Source of the DNA: Saprospiraceae bacterium
GTDB lineage: Bacteria > Bacteroidota > Bacteroidia > Chitinophagales > Saprospiraceae
Length of the DNA stretch: 64,000 nucleotides
Assembly (NCBI GenBank): GCA_020627535.1
Contig: JAHDGU010000007.1
Coordinates: 166,573 to 230,572 of the forward strand
Reading direction: 5' to 3'
Shown: one piece after another, positions 1-10,561 of the stretch
Layout: each line of letters starts with the position of its first letter
How positions within the stretch are numbered: position 1 is the stretch's first letter
The notes under the pieces: generated by a model
The model's input: only the letters and a program-made list of their open reading frames with translations
Told to the model about the DNA's origin: nothing
Database searches by the model: none
Position numbers and translations under genes: made by a program

Positions 1-10
1 AAAATCTCGA

Positions 11-2380
11 CTACTCTGTCAAGATCATTTTCTTGCTCACCGTCTGATCATCACTTGTCAATTGGATCATGTAGACACCATTCTGTCTGAGATCTTCTTT
101 TCGGATGACGACCTGGTTAGATCCTTTTTGGCCTTGAGCCCGTATTGCATACACGACTTGACCATCAGTATTCATGACCTCGAGTGTGTAGCTCGTTGCT
201 CTTGGCAGCGTAAACTGTACCATCGTCTCATCGACGAATGGATTTGGGGTATTCTGTAGCAAATTGACTTCGTAAGATGATCCATCAAATGCAACTTTCA
301 AATCACTGCGATCATCAGCTGTCAAGACTGTACCCTCACCGAAGCTCACGAGTTGACTCAACCATGCATCTCTTTTTGCCGTAAGGCTGATCACGATCGT
401 CTCCATGCTTGCATCTGTCTGCACGGCAAGTACTTGAAGATCTCTTCCATCGACACGCGTCAATAGCTCTACGCGATCACTTTCCTCCGTCAATACAGCT
501 CCAGCAAGTGTCATACGGATATCCGCTAGTTGCCAGCTCGACATATCACTATGCGCAATCTCGAGAGAGATAGTCTCTCCTGCTCTTACGTAGCGATCTT
601 GGAGTCTTAGTGAAATTTCAGCATCAGATCTGAAGCCTGTGATCTCTTCATTTTCGAGGACACCGTCCACACCATAGCTCATATCCAGATCTCCGATCTT
701 CACGCCGATGAAGTTCTGATTATGCATGCTACTTTCTAGCTCACGGAACATTTTCTCTTCACGGTAGTCCCAAGGCTCAGTTGGATCAGGGAAGCTGTAG
801 CGATCATCGATCAGTCTCCATGCCTTTTGCGTCCCAAACTCCTCAAATGTCTCAAAGTCTCCGACGATCAATCCTCTCAGATTGAGGAAGTCTTGGAGAT
901 CAATATCATGATTATTATCCACGTCTGCTGCAATGAGCAAGTATGGATCTGTGATCGGGTCTTCGCCAAATAGGTGACCACTCATCACCACTAGATCTTC
1001 CATATCGAGACCTTCCTTGACCTCGTCCGTCTTGACGGCAGTCACTCTATAGTCCTCATCTTGAAGTAGCTCGGAGATTCTCCACATGCCTTCCTCATCT
1101 GTCATCACTTCTGACTCCGTATCCATATTCTTGATGGCGACATTGGCCACACTGGATCTCGCCATAGTATGCACGTTACCATTGATTGTCAATGAATCTC
1201 CAGGAGGGCACATTCCCATATTGTCCTGCACGATGAAGTAAGTCTCACAGAAGCTTACATTGCCTGATGCATCTTGCACGTACATCGTCACTGGCGTCTC
1301 TCCTAGATCAGCACATGTGAATGTATCCGGCTCACTCCAGATGATGAGATCTTCTTGAGGCGTACAGTTGTCAAAGCTTCCTTTGTCTAGTACATCAGGA
1401 CCACATACTCTGTAGTAGCCATCATAGTGCATGCCGAGTGTCAGCACGATTCCACTGAAGCAGATCGGTGTTGGCTTTTTATTATCCATGACAGTGATCC
1501 ATGTACAGCACTTGGCCTCATGGCCACATCCATCGGTCGCCGTGTAACAGACGAAAGTCTTGCCGACAGGATAGTCGCCGCTCGCATCAGGACCGTTGTC
1601 ATATGCATAAGGGGAGTCATTGGTCACCTTCACTCCTTCTGGACATTCGCCACTGACGACGACAGGTGCCAAGCTCACATTGGCAATACATTCAGCGCCT
1701 GCGTCAAATACACTCTCATTGGGGCAGTCGATACTGAAGTCTGAGCTACCCTTGATCTTGATCACCTGCGTATTGGTCCAGATACCTTTTGGGTGGTAAT
1801 CATTGGGGTCATAAACACACCAGTCTATGACTTTCCACTCTCGCAAAATCTTCCCACATGATCCACCGTCTTGAGGTGTAAATACCCAGTCCTTGTAGGA
1901 ATAAAATACCTGCGAGCACTCCTCTTCGTGAAATCTTGGTCGATCAAATCCATAGGGTAGATCTTCAGGATCTGTGTTTTCAAAACATCCATCTAGCCAG
2001 TAGTCATGTGGCCATGTGATGTCATGCTCGTCAAAATTGCCTCCTGTACCGACATGGATGTACTGGAAACACTTGTGCCAGCGACCATAGTTATCAGCCA
2101 CTTGCCATTTCCTCTTGATGTATCCGCCACCACAGTCGTCGAGATGGTAGTGCACCTCTGGCTCGGGAGCCGGATAGGTGTCATAATCCTCATGCACATA
2201 TGCGATACCGTAAGCATCAAGATCATAGATCTGATCATCACAGTCAATCCATACATCGTGCGGACAGTGCAGCTCAAATTTGTACGTTTCTGAGTGCCCG
2301 ATTGTGTAAATGCCGAGAAGAAGCAGCGTCAGCATACTTATAGACTTCCAAGCACGAACGGAGTGTAAAGAGGTGTTCAT
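11..2380 (-). CDS. T9SS type A secreted protein with HYR-like and dockerin-like segments
   Basis: Large secreted protein of unknown function. The frame is open upstream to 2434, but the ATG at 2380 (MNTSLHSVRAWK) gives a clean signal peptide of about 30 residues, so I prefer it (789 aa). The N-terminal half is Cys/Trp/Asp-rich, followed by a HYR-like region near residues 210-300 ending in a TATDGCGHEA-type motif. Around residues 480-500 a stretch rich in Asp/Asn (DVDNNHDIDLQDF) looks like one dockerin-type calcium-binding repeat. The last ~85 residues (NTPNPFVDETMVQFTLP through the MILTE end) match the T9SS type A sorting domain, so export through SprA/T9SS and surface attachment or release is inferred. 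It lies alone on the minus strand, 360 bp from the next gene. Substrate or partner cannot be told. Confidence 0.85.
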   Translation of the reverse strand: MNTSLHSVRAWKSISMLTLLLLGIYTIGHSETYKFELHCPHDVWIDCDDQIYDLDAYGIAYVHEDYDTYPAPEPEVHYHLDDCGGGYIKRKWQVADNYGRWHKCFQYIHVGTGGNFDEHDITWPHDYWLDGCFENTDPEDLPYGFDRPRFHEEECSQVFYSYKDWVFTPQDGGSCGKILREWKVIDWCVYDPNDYHPKGIWTNTQVIKIKGSSDFSIDCPNESVFDAGAECIANVSLAPVVVSGECPEGVKVTNDSPYAYDNGPDASGDYPVGKTFVCYTATDGCGHEAKCCTWITVMDNKKPTPICFSGIVLTLGMHYDGYYRVCGPDVLDKGSFDNCTPQEDLIIWSEPDTFTCADLGETPVTMYVQDASGNVSFCETYFIVQDNMGMCPPGDSLTINGNVHTMARSSVANVAIKNMDTESEVMTDEEGMWRISELLQDEDYRVTAVKTDEVKEGLDMEDLVVMSGHLFGEDPITDPYLLIAADVDNNHDIDLQDFLNLRGLIVGDFETFEEFGTQKAWRLIDDRYSFPDPTEPWDYREEKMFRELESSMHNQNFIGVKIGDLDMSYGVDGVLENEEITGFRSDAEISLRLQDRYVRAGETISLEIAHSDMSSWQLADIRMTLAGAVLTEESDRVELLTRVDGRDLQVLAVQTDASMETIVISLTAKRDAWLSQLVSFGEGTVLTADDRSDLKVAFDGSSYEVNLLQNTPNPFVDETMVQFTLPRATSYTLEVMNTDGQVVYAIRAQGQKGSNQVVIRKEDLRQNGVYMIQLTSDDQTVSKKMILTE

Positions 2381-2739
2381 GAAAGTTTGGTTTGTAATGT
2401 TTGTGTCTACTAAGATATTTCTTGTGACGGTCACCTGACATTTCCGTTACCGAAAAAAACGCATATAAATACGAGGTGATCGTTATCCCCTGAGATTAAA
2501 GGTATTACAAATTAAACTTTCAATTTATTTGTTAAAGCAAATTGTGTCCAGTAGTTGTCAATTGGCGGATGGAGTGGATCTCTGATCAGTCGGGCGTCTC
2601 CCATCCCATCGCCTTGGAGGCGCTGTGACGGGCCGCGCTATCCGGAGCTCGGTACATGCCATCAGCTACGCTGATCGCAGTACTGCTTCGCACTCCTCCT
2701 ATCGCTGACGCGGGGGATGTTCACTTGTAGGAGTGATGA
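2381..2739. other. 359-bp intergenic region
   Basis: No credible gene is seen here. The part next to the T9SS gene (about 2440-2570) is AT-rich and presumably carries its promoter, although I find no TAnnTTTG match on the minus strand. The part from 2592 to 2711 is sharply GC-richer and is listed separately as an interspersed repeat. Confidence 0.6.
2592..2711. repeat. GC-rich intergenic repeat, copy A
   Basis: A 120-bp GC-rich block starting GGGCGTC and ending ATCGCTGACGC. A shorter block with the same two ends and similar internal pieces lies at 49144-49219. Both are in non-coding DNA and differ in base composition from their flanks. This suggests a degenerate interspersed repeat family; only two copies are visible in this window, so family status is inferred. 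Confidence 0.5.
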
Positions 2740-3157
2740 CTAAGCACGCACAATCTTCCATAGACCACTTGTGATGGAAATTAACTTCTGTCCCTCTTCC
2801 ACGATCTCTAGCTCAATTTCCCAAGATCCGTACATGGTATCTGACTTTCTATCATAGTGACCAGTGTACCTCACTTCATGGCTTGGTCCATCCTCTTTGC
2901 GACTTAGTTCCCCACCATTAAGCTCATGGAGTCTATTATAGATTTTTACAAATGACACAAGGTCATTGTCTATGAAAACCTTCAATTCTGGACTCTTCCT
3001 TCACAGCAAGTGAACTTGATCCTTCTTCTATTTTACCGTGAATGGTGCCATCTATCTCAGTGATGTCTAGCTGAAAATCAACTCGTTCTCCAAACTCAGG
3101 CAAGGAATATCCGAGGCCATACTCGTAGTAACCTGACCACTTGCCGGTAAGACTCAT
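2740..3157 (-). pseudogene. small hypothetical protein gene split by a one-base frameshift
   Basis: Two overlapping minus-strand frames (3157 to 2963 and 2985 to 2740) read as one protein of about 138 aa if one A is removed from the AAAA run at 2975-2978. The first frame gives SRIEGF, then goes to HRQ-stop; the second frame gives VFIDNDLVSFVKIYN. Joining them at the run restores SRIEGFIDNDLVSF. The start MSLTGKWSGYYEYGLGY and the end GSWEIELEIVEEG... resemble a small Bacteroidota hypothetical family that I recall beginning with a G-x-W-x-G-Y-Y-E-Y motif. The ATG at 3157 overlaps the sprA stop (TGATG), so it is probably translationally coupled to sprA. It could be a real mutation or a homopolymer sequencing error. 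Function is unknown. Confidence 0.65.
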
Positions 3158-6100
3158 CAGTTGAGCGTCAATCTGACCGTCAGACCACCTTGCACACTTG
3201 TGATAGGAAATGACAAGGATGTTTTGGGCTCAGTCTTGCTGTAGTCCACAAATAGCCTAAGATTGACATTATCATTCATCTGATAGTCTATGGCAGGCGA
3301 CCATCTCACGGATCTCAGACCTCTCGTCGGCACAGCTTCGATGTCTTGATCGATCTGATGATTGACGGTGATATCATCTCTGATCGCTAGATCGAATGTG
3401 AAATTGAGGTCTCGACCTTCCGGACTTGCCACATTGCCTCGACCAGTCGGATCATTATTCGCTTGGTTCTGTTGCTGATTTCTACTTTGTCGATTCTTGC
3501 GCTTCTTCTTGCTGCCTGTCAGGAAACCAATGTTGACATTCTTGATCAGATATCCAAAGCCTAGACTGAGCTCACTAGACCTTGTCTCCCTCAAAAACAG
3601 GTCGGTACCGAGACTGAGATCGAGTGATCTCGCCCTCGCGACATTGAGATTGAGGGTCATGTCATTGAGCGTGGTGAGATCGAGTCCGATGAGCGGATTG
3701 AAGGCCTCTGAAATCGTGATATTCTCCATCCGATACTGATGATAGTAGTCCTGATCATCATCGAGCACGAATGGTCTCGAAGGATTGAAGTCCAGATTGT
3801 TTTGGTATTGATTGATCTGAAGATCAGAGTTGTACCCATGCGATAGACTGACACGCTGGAAGATATTTTTGAAAAATCCAACTTTGGCAAGACCGTCATA
3901 GCTCAGCGTCCAATTGGGTCGGGGCAAGATATTTGGCCTAGAGCCAAAGAGTCGATTTTCCACTTCATCAACGGATCTTCCTGTGTAGGCGGCAATAAAT
4001 GCTGGTACGAGTACCTCTCTTTGCTTGGAACCATAGCCCTGAGTCCATTCATCTCCTTCTCTACCGTGCGTTCCAGCATTTTCTTCATTGGGCAGCTTTG
4101 CTGAGATCTCTTTTCTCAGCTCTTGGAAGCGATCAAAGAGCTGCTCGAGATCTGCCTCACTGTCTTTGAAGAGATTGTGTAGTGCAAAGTAGGAGATATT
4201 ATAGGAGCCAAACTGGCGCGGTGTCCTTGTCTCAAAGATGGTGTCTTGTAGTGTGCTATCTACATTCTTATAGATGAGACTTGTATTCTGTATGAAATTG
4301 CTGCTTGCGTTGACATCGATCCTAAAGTCATTGAAGGGCTCAAGGCTCACCCGTACGTCATAGTTCTGCGCGTAGTTTTGGATCACCTCCTGATTCTGGA
4401 AGAAGTCACCGGTAATCCAGCCACCCTTACCACCATTCTCATCGAGCCAGTAGTTATCACTCTGTGGATCGAGATTGGGCTGTAGTCCCGCCACAAAGTC
4501 CCAGCCTGGAGCCGAAAATCCCTCACTCAATCCGAGAAACTTGGTCTTTGGCACAAACCCTGGTACGGTCGTACCTAGCTGCTCTGACCAGTTCATCTTC
4601 ACAGATCGCACGATCATGAGAGGTCTCAGCAGTGCCTTTGCACCAGGACCATCCTTGTCCTTATCTCCTTTTTTCTTGCGTTCTCCGCTATCAGCAGTAT
4701 CCGCGTTGTCCTGGTTTTGATCACGAGGATTTTGTCGGCTTGATCTATTTCGAGGACTATTTCTCGAGCTTCTTCTCGGAGGTCGATTGAGCTCTTTGAG
4801 CATCTTGGATTTGTTGTAGAGCTTCTCAAAGTTGAAATCCACAGTTGCCTGTCGAGCTTGCGTATTCTGTATGATATTTCCTTGTGCTTCTGCGATCTTG
4901 AGCGAGCCTGCATTCCAGTTGTAGGTAGCCTTGTAGGAGCCTCGTAGATTGATCCAGTCGAGCGCGGGGAAGTGCTTGAGCGGAGCGCTGTAGCTGACAT
5001 CGATGGTATGATTATAGTTCAGTACACGGCCAAAGTCTCTGAGATTGGTAATCACACTATCTCTTCTTGCCTGCTTGGATGTAAGTTCCAGTTCATTTCG
5101 ATTGGCATAGCCATCAGGCTCATCCACGATCGCATTGGTATTGGCGCGGAAGTCAAACTTGAGCGACTTGGTCAAGTCCCAACTGAGATTGTAGCGTCGA
5201 TCCCAAAGAAATCTATTGTCAAAAAATGTCTTATAGATCGGGTCGGCAAATCGGTGTGTCGTCGTCCCTAGTCTCCGATCCATCGTAGTGCTGAATCCGA
5301 TCCGATTGGGGATGGGATTGAAATTGATCTCTGTGATGGGCTTCAGCCAATCACTTTCCGATAGCTTTTTGAATGGCTCGAGGTACAGCGGTTTATTGGA
5401 GTAGTTATAGTCCAGCGTGCCTTTGTATCGCTTGATCTGATCATTTTCCACAAGGGGATCAGAATGCTCGGTATTGCTATATGCGTAGGTCGCAGAGAAG
5501 TTGGAGATACTCAGTGGATTGATCTTGCGATCAGGATTGGGTGCCACCCTGACATTGGTGAAGTTGACACTTTTGATGGTGGTCTTGTCTTGAGCAACAT
5601 CTCTGATAGAGTCCTTTTCTGGCTCTGATATTTCTGAGCTCAGCTTTTCCTTGAGCAGAATATCCTTGTCGTAGGGATCGTACTGTGGATTCCTGGTAGT
5701 ATTGCTGATCTGAGCGTAGAATGGCACTCGTAGTCTCGTCTCTCCGGGGATAAACTTGCTGAGCTCGAGATTAGTCGACACATCATATTCTGTGATCTTC
5801 TCTCGAGATCGCTCATTGATCTTTTGATCCAACGCCCCAAAACCAAAGCCACTATAGGATCCTGCCAATGTAAGATTACCCAAGTCCGCAAGCTCCATAT
5901 TGACTCTTGCGAGTGCGGCTACACCACCACGCTCATCGAGACCATTGAGACGACACTCATTGAGCCACACTTGAACACATTTGTCATCGACGAAGATCTG
6001 ATCTTCTGGGTTTCTGATGGCGATATATACACTCTTGACTTCTGCGAGATTGGGCCTTCCACGTACAGTAATCTGATGCAGTAGCTCATTGGCGTTCGCT

Positions 6101-9100
6101 GGATCAGAGTCATAGGACACTCGGTAAGCTTGCTCTACTGGAAATCCTAGTTCGTCCCTCTCTATCTTGGTATCGGTGAGCTGCTGAAGAGGGAAGTCCA
6201 TGAAGTTCTCAGCTCGCCAGACCTCTTGTGGATCTCCAGGGTCGGCTCCCCGTGAGAAGTGCAAGGGTAGACTATATTCATAGTAGTTCCTCGTGATATC
6301 CGATCCCAGTCGTATGAAGACCTCAAAGTCTCCATCATTGACATCTAGGTCTTCTGTCTCTGCATGTATGAACATCTGCAGATTTTCATAAAACCGCATA
6401 TCAAAGCCAAGCTGCTTATACGCTCCCTTGGAGCATCCCTCGGGCAGATCACATACGCTGAGTGCAAGTGACTGCTCATTTTGCAAGACATTATTGAATT
6501 GACCTATACTCCGCTCTCTCTGTAGTCCAGGCGGAATCACATAGCTCCATGGTCGTCTCTCTGAGTTTTCCTCAATGTTTACTGCATCTATACCAAAGTC
6601 AGCTGTGGTGTTGACATTATCATTCTCGCACTCACTGTCTGCGATAAACTCTCTCCACTGGCTCCTCACAAGCTCAAGAGTCGCAAATCTCAGTGTGGTC
6701 TGCTGATCAAATCCCTTGAGAAACATCCTCATGAATCGGATAGAGCGGAAGTCTTGTATACCTCCGATCTCTGCTGTCGGCTGCCGGATCGGAATACGGA
6801 ATCTGTACCATGTCCGATTGGTCCCAGTGATATCGAGCACATCCGTGATGTATTCATTCTGCTCTAGGCGATTGTCTGCTGTCCTCACCAGAGGTACTTC
6901 ATACTCAAAGTAGCTTTCTGACTCATTGAGAGAGTTGTCGTCATCAATATCCTCAGCGTCTGGCAGATTGGTTCCTGCTTCCACTCTATTGCTTCCTTCT
7001 GATGGCGATCGACTATTGCCTTGTGTATTGTTGAAGTTTTCGTATCTCTCAAATACTGTGTTGCTCGCGGTGAAAGCAGAGTTTCGGAACCAGCGATAGT
7101 TGTCATTGGACACATCTTGTAGGATTGCTGATCTGGCCTCTGGCGTCAATGGTCCAGCGTCTATCGCCTCGACAAATTCTTGATACTTGAGACGCTCAGC
7201 TGCATCATCTAGACCATCTAGTCCGAGATCTTGAGCATCACGATCTTCTTCAACATTTGAAAAGGCATCGATCACATTGGTCACGATCGGAATACGACTC
7301 CAGTTGGTTTCATCCGTACGGGATGTACTTCCAGGTGTAGGCAGTCCATTTTCAAAAAACATCCGAGAATCTCTCAAGATATCTTCAGAGATATTTCCAA
7401 GATTGAAATACAGTTTTCCAGAGTCAGCCACGGCACCATTACCATCTACATCGATAAATGGATTGAGCAACCAAAACTCAATGAACTCAAAGTTGGCTCG
7501 CTGGAAGTTGTTTTGATCCATCCGACGCATGATACCAGCCCAGCGTGTTTCAGGAGATTTCAACCTACCATCCTCATCGATTCCTTCACTGTATGCTGTA
7601 CCATCTGGCACATCAAAGTTGTATGGACCTCTGCGATCTGGATAGTAAGTCAGATCGAGTGTCTGTACATCGGGAAACTGTCCAGGGATTCGACTTCTGT
7701 TAGGGAAGACTTCTTCTTGATCGATCGCCATGGTGTAAGGATTGTTTCGATCCTCCTCATTCCTGATTGTCCGTTCGATCCGATACCAGTTGAGCAAAGC
7801 TCGATTGACACCATAGTTATTGTCATTGATGAGCTCTGCTTCTCGCCAAGGGCTCTCCATATTTCTTTCCTCATTTCTCGGAGCACTTGCCAGTACCCAG
7901 CGATTGGCAGGTACACGCAGGTCTATGCTCGATACGGCACCTTCAAAGTCATCTATCAAGACACTTCCACCTCGGTCATCACCGACATTGATAGCTCGTG
8001 AGTGACCGGGCTTGAGCCAAGCACCTTCTGCTTCTACACTGATGGAGCTAGGAGCTGTCGTGGAGATACCTGGAATCCCATCGACAATTCTCGTCAGCCA
8101 TGGTGCTTCTTTGGAGTAGTTGACATCAAGACCGTAGATATTATTATTGATCGGATCATCTCCGAGATTGACTTTTTGTGTAAACGGTCGCTCAAATAGC
8201 TTGAGGAATGTACCACCGATCACCAAGTTTTTATTCACATCAAAGTCTGCTCTGACTCCAAGCATGGTCTTTCGTTGCAGACTAAAGACTGTATTATCCT
8301 CAAAAGATACTCTGATCGAAGTACCAGGCTGCAGGTATGCATCATTGAGGATGCGCACACGGCCGATGCCATAGTCGACCTCGTAGTCGATATTTTCTCT
8401 GAGGACTTGTCCACCAGCTCTTACCCGTACACTACCAGGAGGAAGGTTGAAGGTATTGAGCGATATCTCTGATGATGATCCACTTGATTTATACTGCCCT
8501 TTGATGATAAATCGATTTTTCAGGAAAGTCTCCCTAGCTAGAACCAGCGTAGAGTCATACAACTCATTGTAAATCAGTTCCTCTGCCTCAGCAGGAGGTA
8601 TGTCCTGCAGTATGTCTTCTAAGTGAGAACCAAATGGCTCTAGGACCGGAAACATCATACGCCCGGTACGTGGATAGATGGTCAGACCAGGGACAAAATC
8701 AAAGACACCATCTGAGCGCGGGTCATTTTGACTATTGAGATTATCTAGATTAAATACCGTCAAGAGCGGTACACTCTCGATTCCTTCTACAGGCAAGAAT
8801 CTCTTCTCTCCCGCACCAGGATCATCGTAGTAGATGTCCAGCTTGAAGTCCTCTCGATCCAGCTGAAATGCCCCAAGCGCATAGACATTTTTCATCATCA
8901 GATCCCACTCTGGCTGATCAATCCGCTGAGTAGTACTCTTCAGCATCTTGAGGAACAGGACACTAAGTGTATCATTTTGTGTTCCATCCTCTTCATCGGC
9001 AAATTCTCCCACCTTGAAGACACGACCATTATAGGTATACTCATAGGCTACCCCAAGGACTTGATCTGGTCTGAGCTGAAGATTAAGACTGACAAATCCC

Positions 9101-10461
9101 AACTTGGGATGAAACTCATATTCGTTGGCACTAAGCTTCCGCGCCTGTACTTTTTCGAAGTCTTTGGACTGTTTGAAGTCAAATGGAGAGGAGGTCAAGC
9201 CGCGTACAGCATTGTCTATAGATCTGATGCTTGGGTCTCGCTCGATCTCTCGGATGATGGTATTGGTCTCATTGGTAGGGATGACCCGCCCACTTGCGTC
9301 CAGCACCTGCTGACCACCGATCGTAAATCGATCTGGATCTTCGATCGTCATTCGATCAAATTCTCCAAGATCAGCTATGGTGACTACGTCTCTGATACTA
9401 TTACTATTGCGACCATCATTCGTCACCCATACTTCCAGACGCGTGATATTGAAGAGACTATTGACAAAAGGAAGACAGTCAAGTGATCCCTCAAAGCCCT
9501 CACGATTGTACTGAGATAGAAAGAAGTGTCGATTCTCATCATACTCGTCAATGGGCACTTGAAATTCATTGATCAGACTACCGCCTTCTACGACGATATC
9601 ATTTTGCTCGGTATTTTGCTGTGAAATGACAGAAGTCAATCTCAATCGACCAAACTGAAAGTCAGTCCTGATACCAAAGAGACTTTGATTGCCTTGAATG
9701 AGAGAGGTACGCAATGGAAGACTCACATTACCGGCCTCAATATTCTTGATGATATCATCCTCGCTAAACTTCTCAGAGTCATAAGCGAGTTTGAGCTGAT
9801 TTTCAAAATCAAAGGTTGCTTGAGTGTTGTAATCAAAGCCCAGATTCATCTTGTCTCCGATCTGTCCATTGACACTCATCTGGATGTTCATGTCAAAATC
9901 GAAGTTGTTATTGGTTTGATTTCTTAATGTGAGTACAGGGTTCTCTACTTTCTGATAGTCATAGCCAAATGTGAGATCGATGTTTCCCTGCGGTGTGATG
10001 CTAATCTCATTGCCACCAAAGAGACGGTCTGCCACATCGGTCTCTACGTCGATGACATCCATGGGATCTACTTTGCCCGAGATACTCTTATACTCTGATT
10101 GCACACCAGCGAGTTGGCGGAAGTAGATCTGTTCTTGTTGTTTGGCTCTCCACTCGAGATATTCTGAGAATGTCATGTATGACGGCGCTCGATAAAACTC
10201 GTCGCCGATTTTCTCAGTGATCATATAGAGGCCAGTCTCTGGATCATACTCGACCTTTTGGTCGACGATAGAGGGATCGCTCAGGTCAAATGGATTGTCC
10301 TCGCCGTCATTGACGAAGTCGCCAAAGCGTGGTTTGATCGTATCACTGGCCGACACTGTCGAGATCACCTCGTCCAGCTCTGGACCAGTTTTAGCCTCCA
10401 GTCCTGTCCCTAGACAGGCAGACAGCCATACGATAGCTATGAGAGAAAAAATATTTTTCAT
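3157..10461 (-). CDS. sprA: SprA, type IX secretion system outer-membrane translocon
   Basis: At 2434 aa this is the size expected for SprA (Sov in Porphyromonas), the giant beta-barrel through which T9SS cargo crosses the outer membrane and which is needed for gliding in Flavobacterium. Visible features are an N-terminal signal sequence (MKNIFSLIAIVWLSACLG; the LSAC also fits a lipobox, though SprA is normally not described as a lipoprotein), long runs of beta-strand-like alternating sequence over the whole length, and typical SprA phrases such as GNVSLPLRTSLIQGNQSLFG and the DDFEGAVSSIDLR region near residue 840. Two low-complexity, basic/Asn-Gln-rich insertions lie near residues 1885-1945 and 2313-2350, probably loops. 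The gene upstream on the same strand is ruvA (start 11158), about 100 bp away, as is common in this phylum. The stop overlaps the next small gene. At least five T9SS cargo genes lie in the same window. Confidence 0.95.
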   Translation of the reverse strand: MKNIFSLIAIVWLSACLGTGLEAKTGPELDEVISTVSASDTIKPRFGDFVNDGEDNPFDLSDPSIVDQKVEYDPETGLYMITEKIGDEFYRAPSYMTFSEYLEWRAKQQEQIYFRQLAGVQSEYKSISGKVDPMDVIDVETDVADRLFGGNEISITPQGNIDLTFGYDYQKVENPVLTLRNQTNNNFDFDMNIQMSVNGQIGDKMNLGFDYNTQATFDFENQLKLAYDSEKFSEDDIIKNIEAGNVSLPLRTSLIQGNQSLFGIRTDFQFGRLRLTSVISQQNTEQNDIVVEGGSLINEFQVPIDEYDENRHFFLSQYNREGFEGSLDCLPFVNSLFNITRLEVWVTNDGRNSNSIRDVVTIADLGEFDRMTIEDPDRFTIGGQQVLDASGRVIPTNETNTIIREIERDPSIRSIDNAVRGLTSSPFDFKQSKDFEKVQARKLSANEYEFHPKLGFVSLNLQLRPDQVLGVAYEYTYNGRVFKVGEFADEEDGTQNDTLSVLFLKMLKSTTQRIDQPEWDLMMKNVYALGAFQLDREDFKLDIYYDDPGAGEKRFLPVEGIESVPLLTVFNLDNLNSQNDPRSDGVFDFVPGLTIYPRTGRMMFPVLEPFGSHLEDILQDIPPAEAEELIYNELYDSTLVLARETFLKNRFIIKGQYKSSGSSSEISLNTFNLPPGSVRVRAGGQVLRENIDYEVDYGIGRVRILNDAYLQPGTSIRVSFEDNTVFSLQRKTMLGVRADFDVNKNLVIGGTFLKLFERPFTQKVNLGDDPINNNIYGLDVNYSKEAPWLTRIVDGIPGISTTAPSSISVEAEGAWLKPGHSRAINVGDDRGGSVLIDDFEGAVSSIDLRVPANRWVLASAPRNEERNMESPWREAELINDNNYGVNRALLNWYRIERTIRNEEDRNNPYTMAIDQEEVFPNRSRIPGQFPDVQTLDLTYYPDRRGPYNFDVPDGTAYSEGIDEDGRLKSPETRWAGIMRRMDQNNFQRANFEFIEFWLLNPFIDVDGNGAVADSGKLYFNLGNISEDILRDSRMFFENGLPTPGSTSRTDETNWSRIPIVTNVIDAFSNVEEDRDAQDLGLDGLDDAAERLKYQEFVEAIDAGPLTPEARSAILQDVSNDNYRWFRNSAFTASNTVFERYENFNNTQGNSRSPSEGSNRVEAGTNLPDAEDIDDDNSLNESESYFEYEVPLVRTADNRLEQNEYITDVLDITGTNRTWYRFRIPIRQPTAEIGGIQDFRSIRFMRMFLKGFDQQTTLRFATLELVRSQWREFIADSECENDNVNTTADFGIDAVNIEENSERRPWSYVIPPGLQRERSIGQFNNVLQNEQSLALSVCDLPEGCSKGAYKQLGFDMRFYENLQMFIHAETEDLDVNDGDFEVFIRLGSDITRNYYEYSLPLHFSRGADPGDPQEVWRAENFMDFPLQQLTDTKIERDELGFPVEQAYRVSYDSDPANANELLHQITVRGRPNLAEVKSVYIAIRNPEDQIFVDDKCVQVWLNECRLNGLDERGGVAALARVNMELADLGNLTLAGSYSGFGFGALDQKINERSREKITEYDVSTNLELSKFIPGETRLRVPFYAQISNTTRNPQYDPYDKDILLKEKLSSEISEPEKDSIRDVAQDKTTIKSVNFTNVRVAPNPDRKINPLSISNFSATYAYSNTEHSDPLVENDQIKRYKGTLDYNYSNKPLYLEPFKKLSESDWLKPITEINFNPIPNRIGFSTTMDRRLGTTTHRFADPIYKTFFDNRFLWDRRYNLSWDLTKSLKFDFRANTNAIVDEPDGYANRNELELTSKQARRDSVITNLRDFGRVLNYNHTIDVSYSAPLKHFPALDWINLRGSYKATYNWNAGSLKIAEAQGNIIQNTQARQATVDFNFEKLYNKSKMLKELNRPPRRSSRNSPRNRSSRQNPRDQNQDNADTADSGERKKKGDKDKDGPGAKALLRPLMIVRSVKMNWSEQLGTTVPGFVPKTKFLGLSEGFSAPGWDFVAGLQPNLDPQSDNYWLDENGGKGGWITGDFFQNQEVIQNYAQNYDVRVSLEPFNDFRIDVNASSNFIQNTSLIYKNVDSTLQDTIFETRTPRQFGSYNISYFALHNLFKDSEADLEQLFDRFQELRKEISAKLPNEENAGTHGREGDEWTQGYGSKQREVLVPAFIAAYTGRSVDEVENRLFGSRPNILPRPNWTLSYDGLAKVGFFKNIFQRVSLSHGYNSDLQINQYQNNLDFNPSRPFVLDDDQDYYHQYRMENITISEAFNPLIGLDLTTLNDMTLNLNVARARSLDLSLGTDLFLRETRSSELSLGFGYLIKNVNIGFLTGSKKKRKNRQSRNQQQNQANNDPTGRGNVASPEGRDLNFTFDLAIRDDITVNHQIDQDIEAVPTRGLRSVRWSPAIDYQMNDNVNLRLFVDYSKTEPKTSLSFPITSVQGGLTVRLTLN

Positions 10462-10561
10462 TGGGAATTTGCAGCAGATAATCTGTAGTCTCGCGTCTCT
10501 TTGCTCAATTAACAGTTAGTTAACGGTTTCTTGCAGGCGTCAGTATACCGGAGCGAAAATA

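Noticed and set aside
8977..9486. 169-aa open frame on the plus strand
   Set aside because: It lies wholly antisense to sprA, has no family signature, and sprA coding is certain. The same holds for the plus-strand frames at 7513-8001 and 1427-1744.
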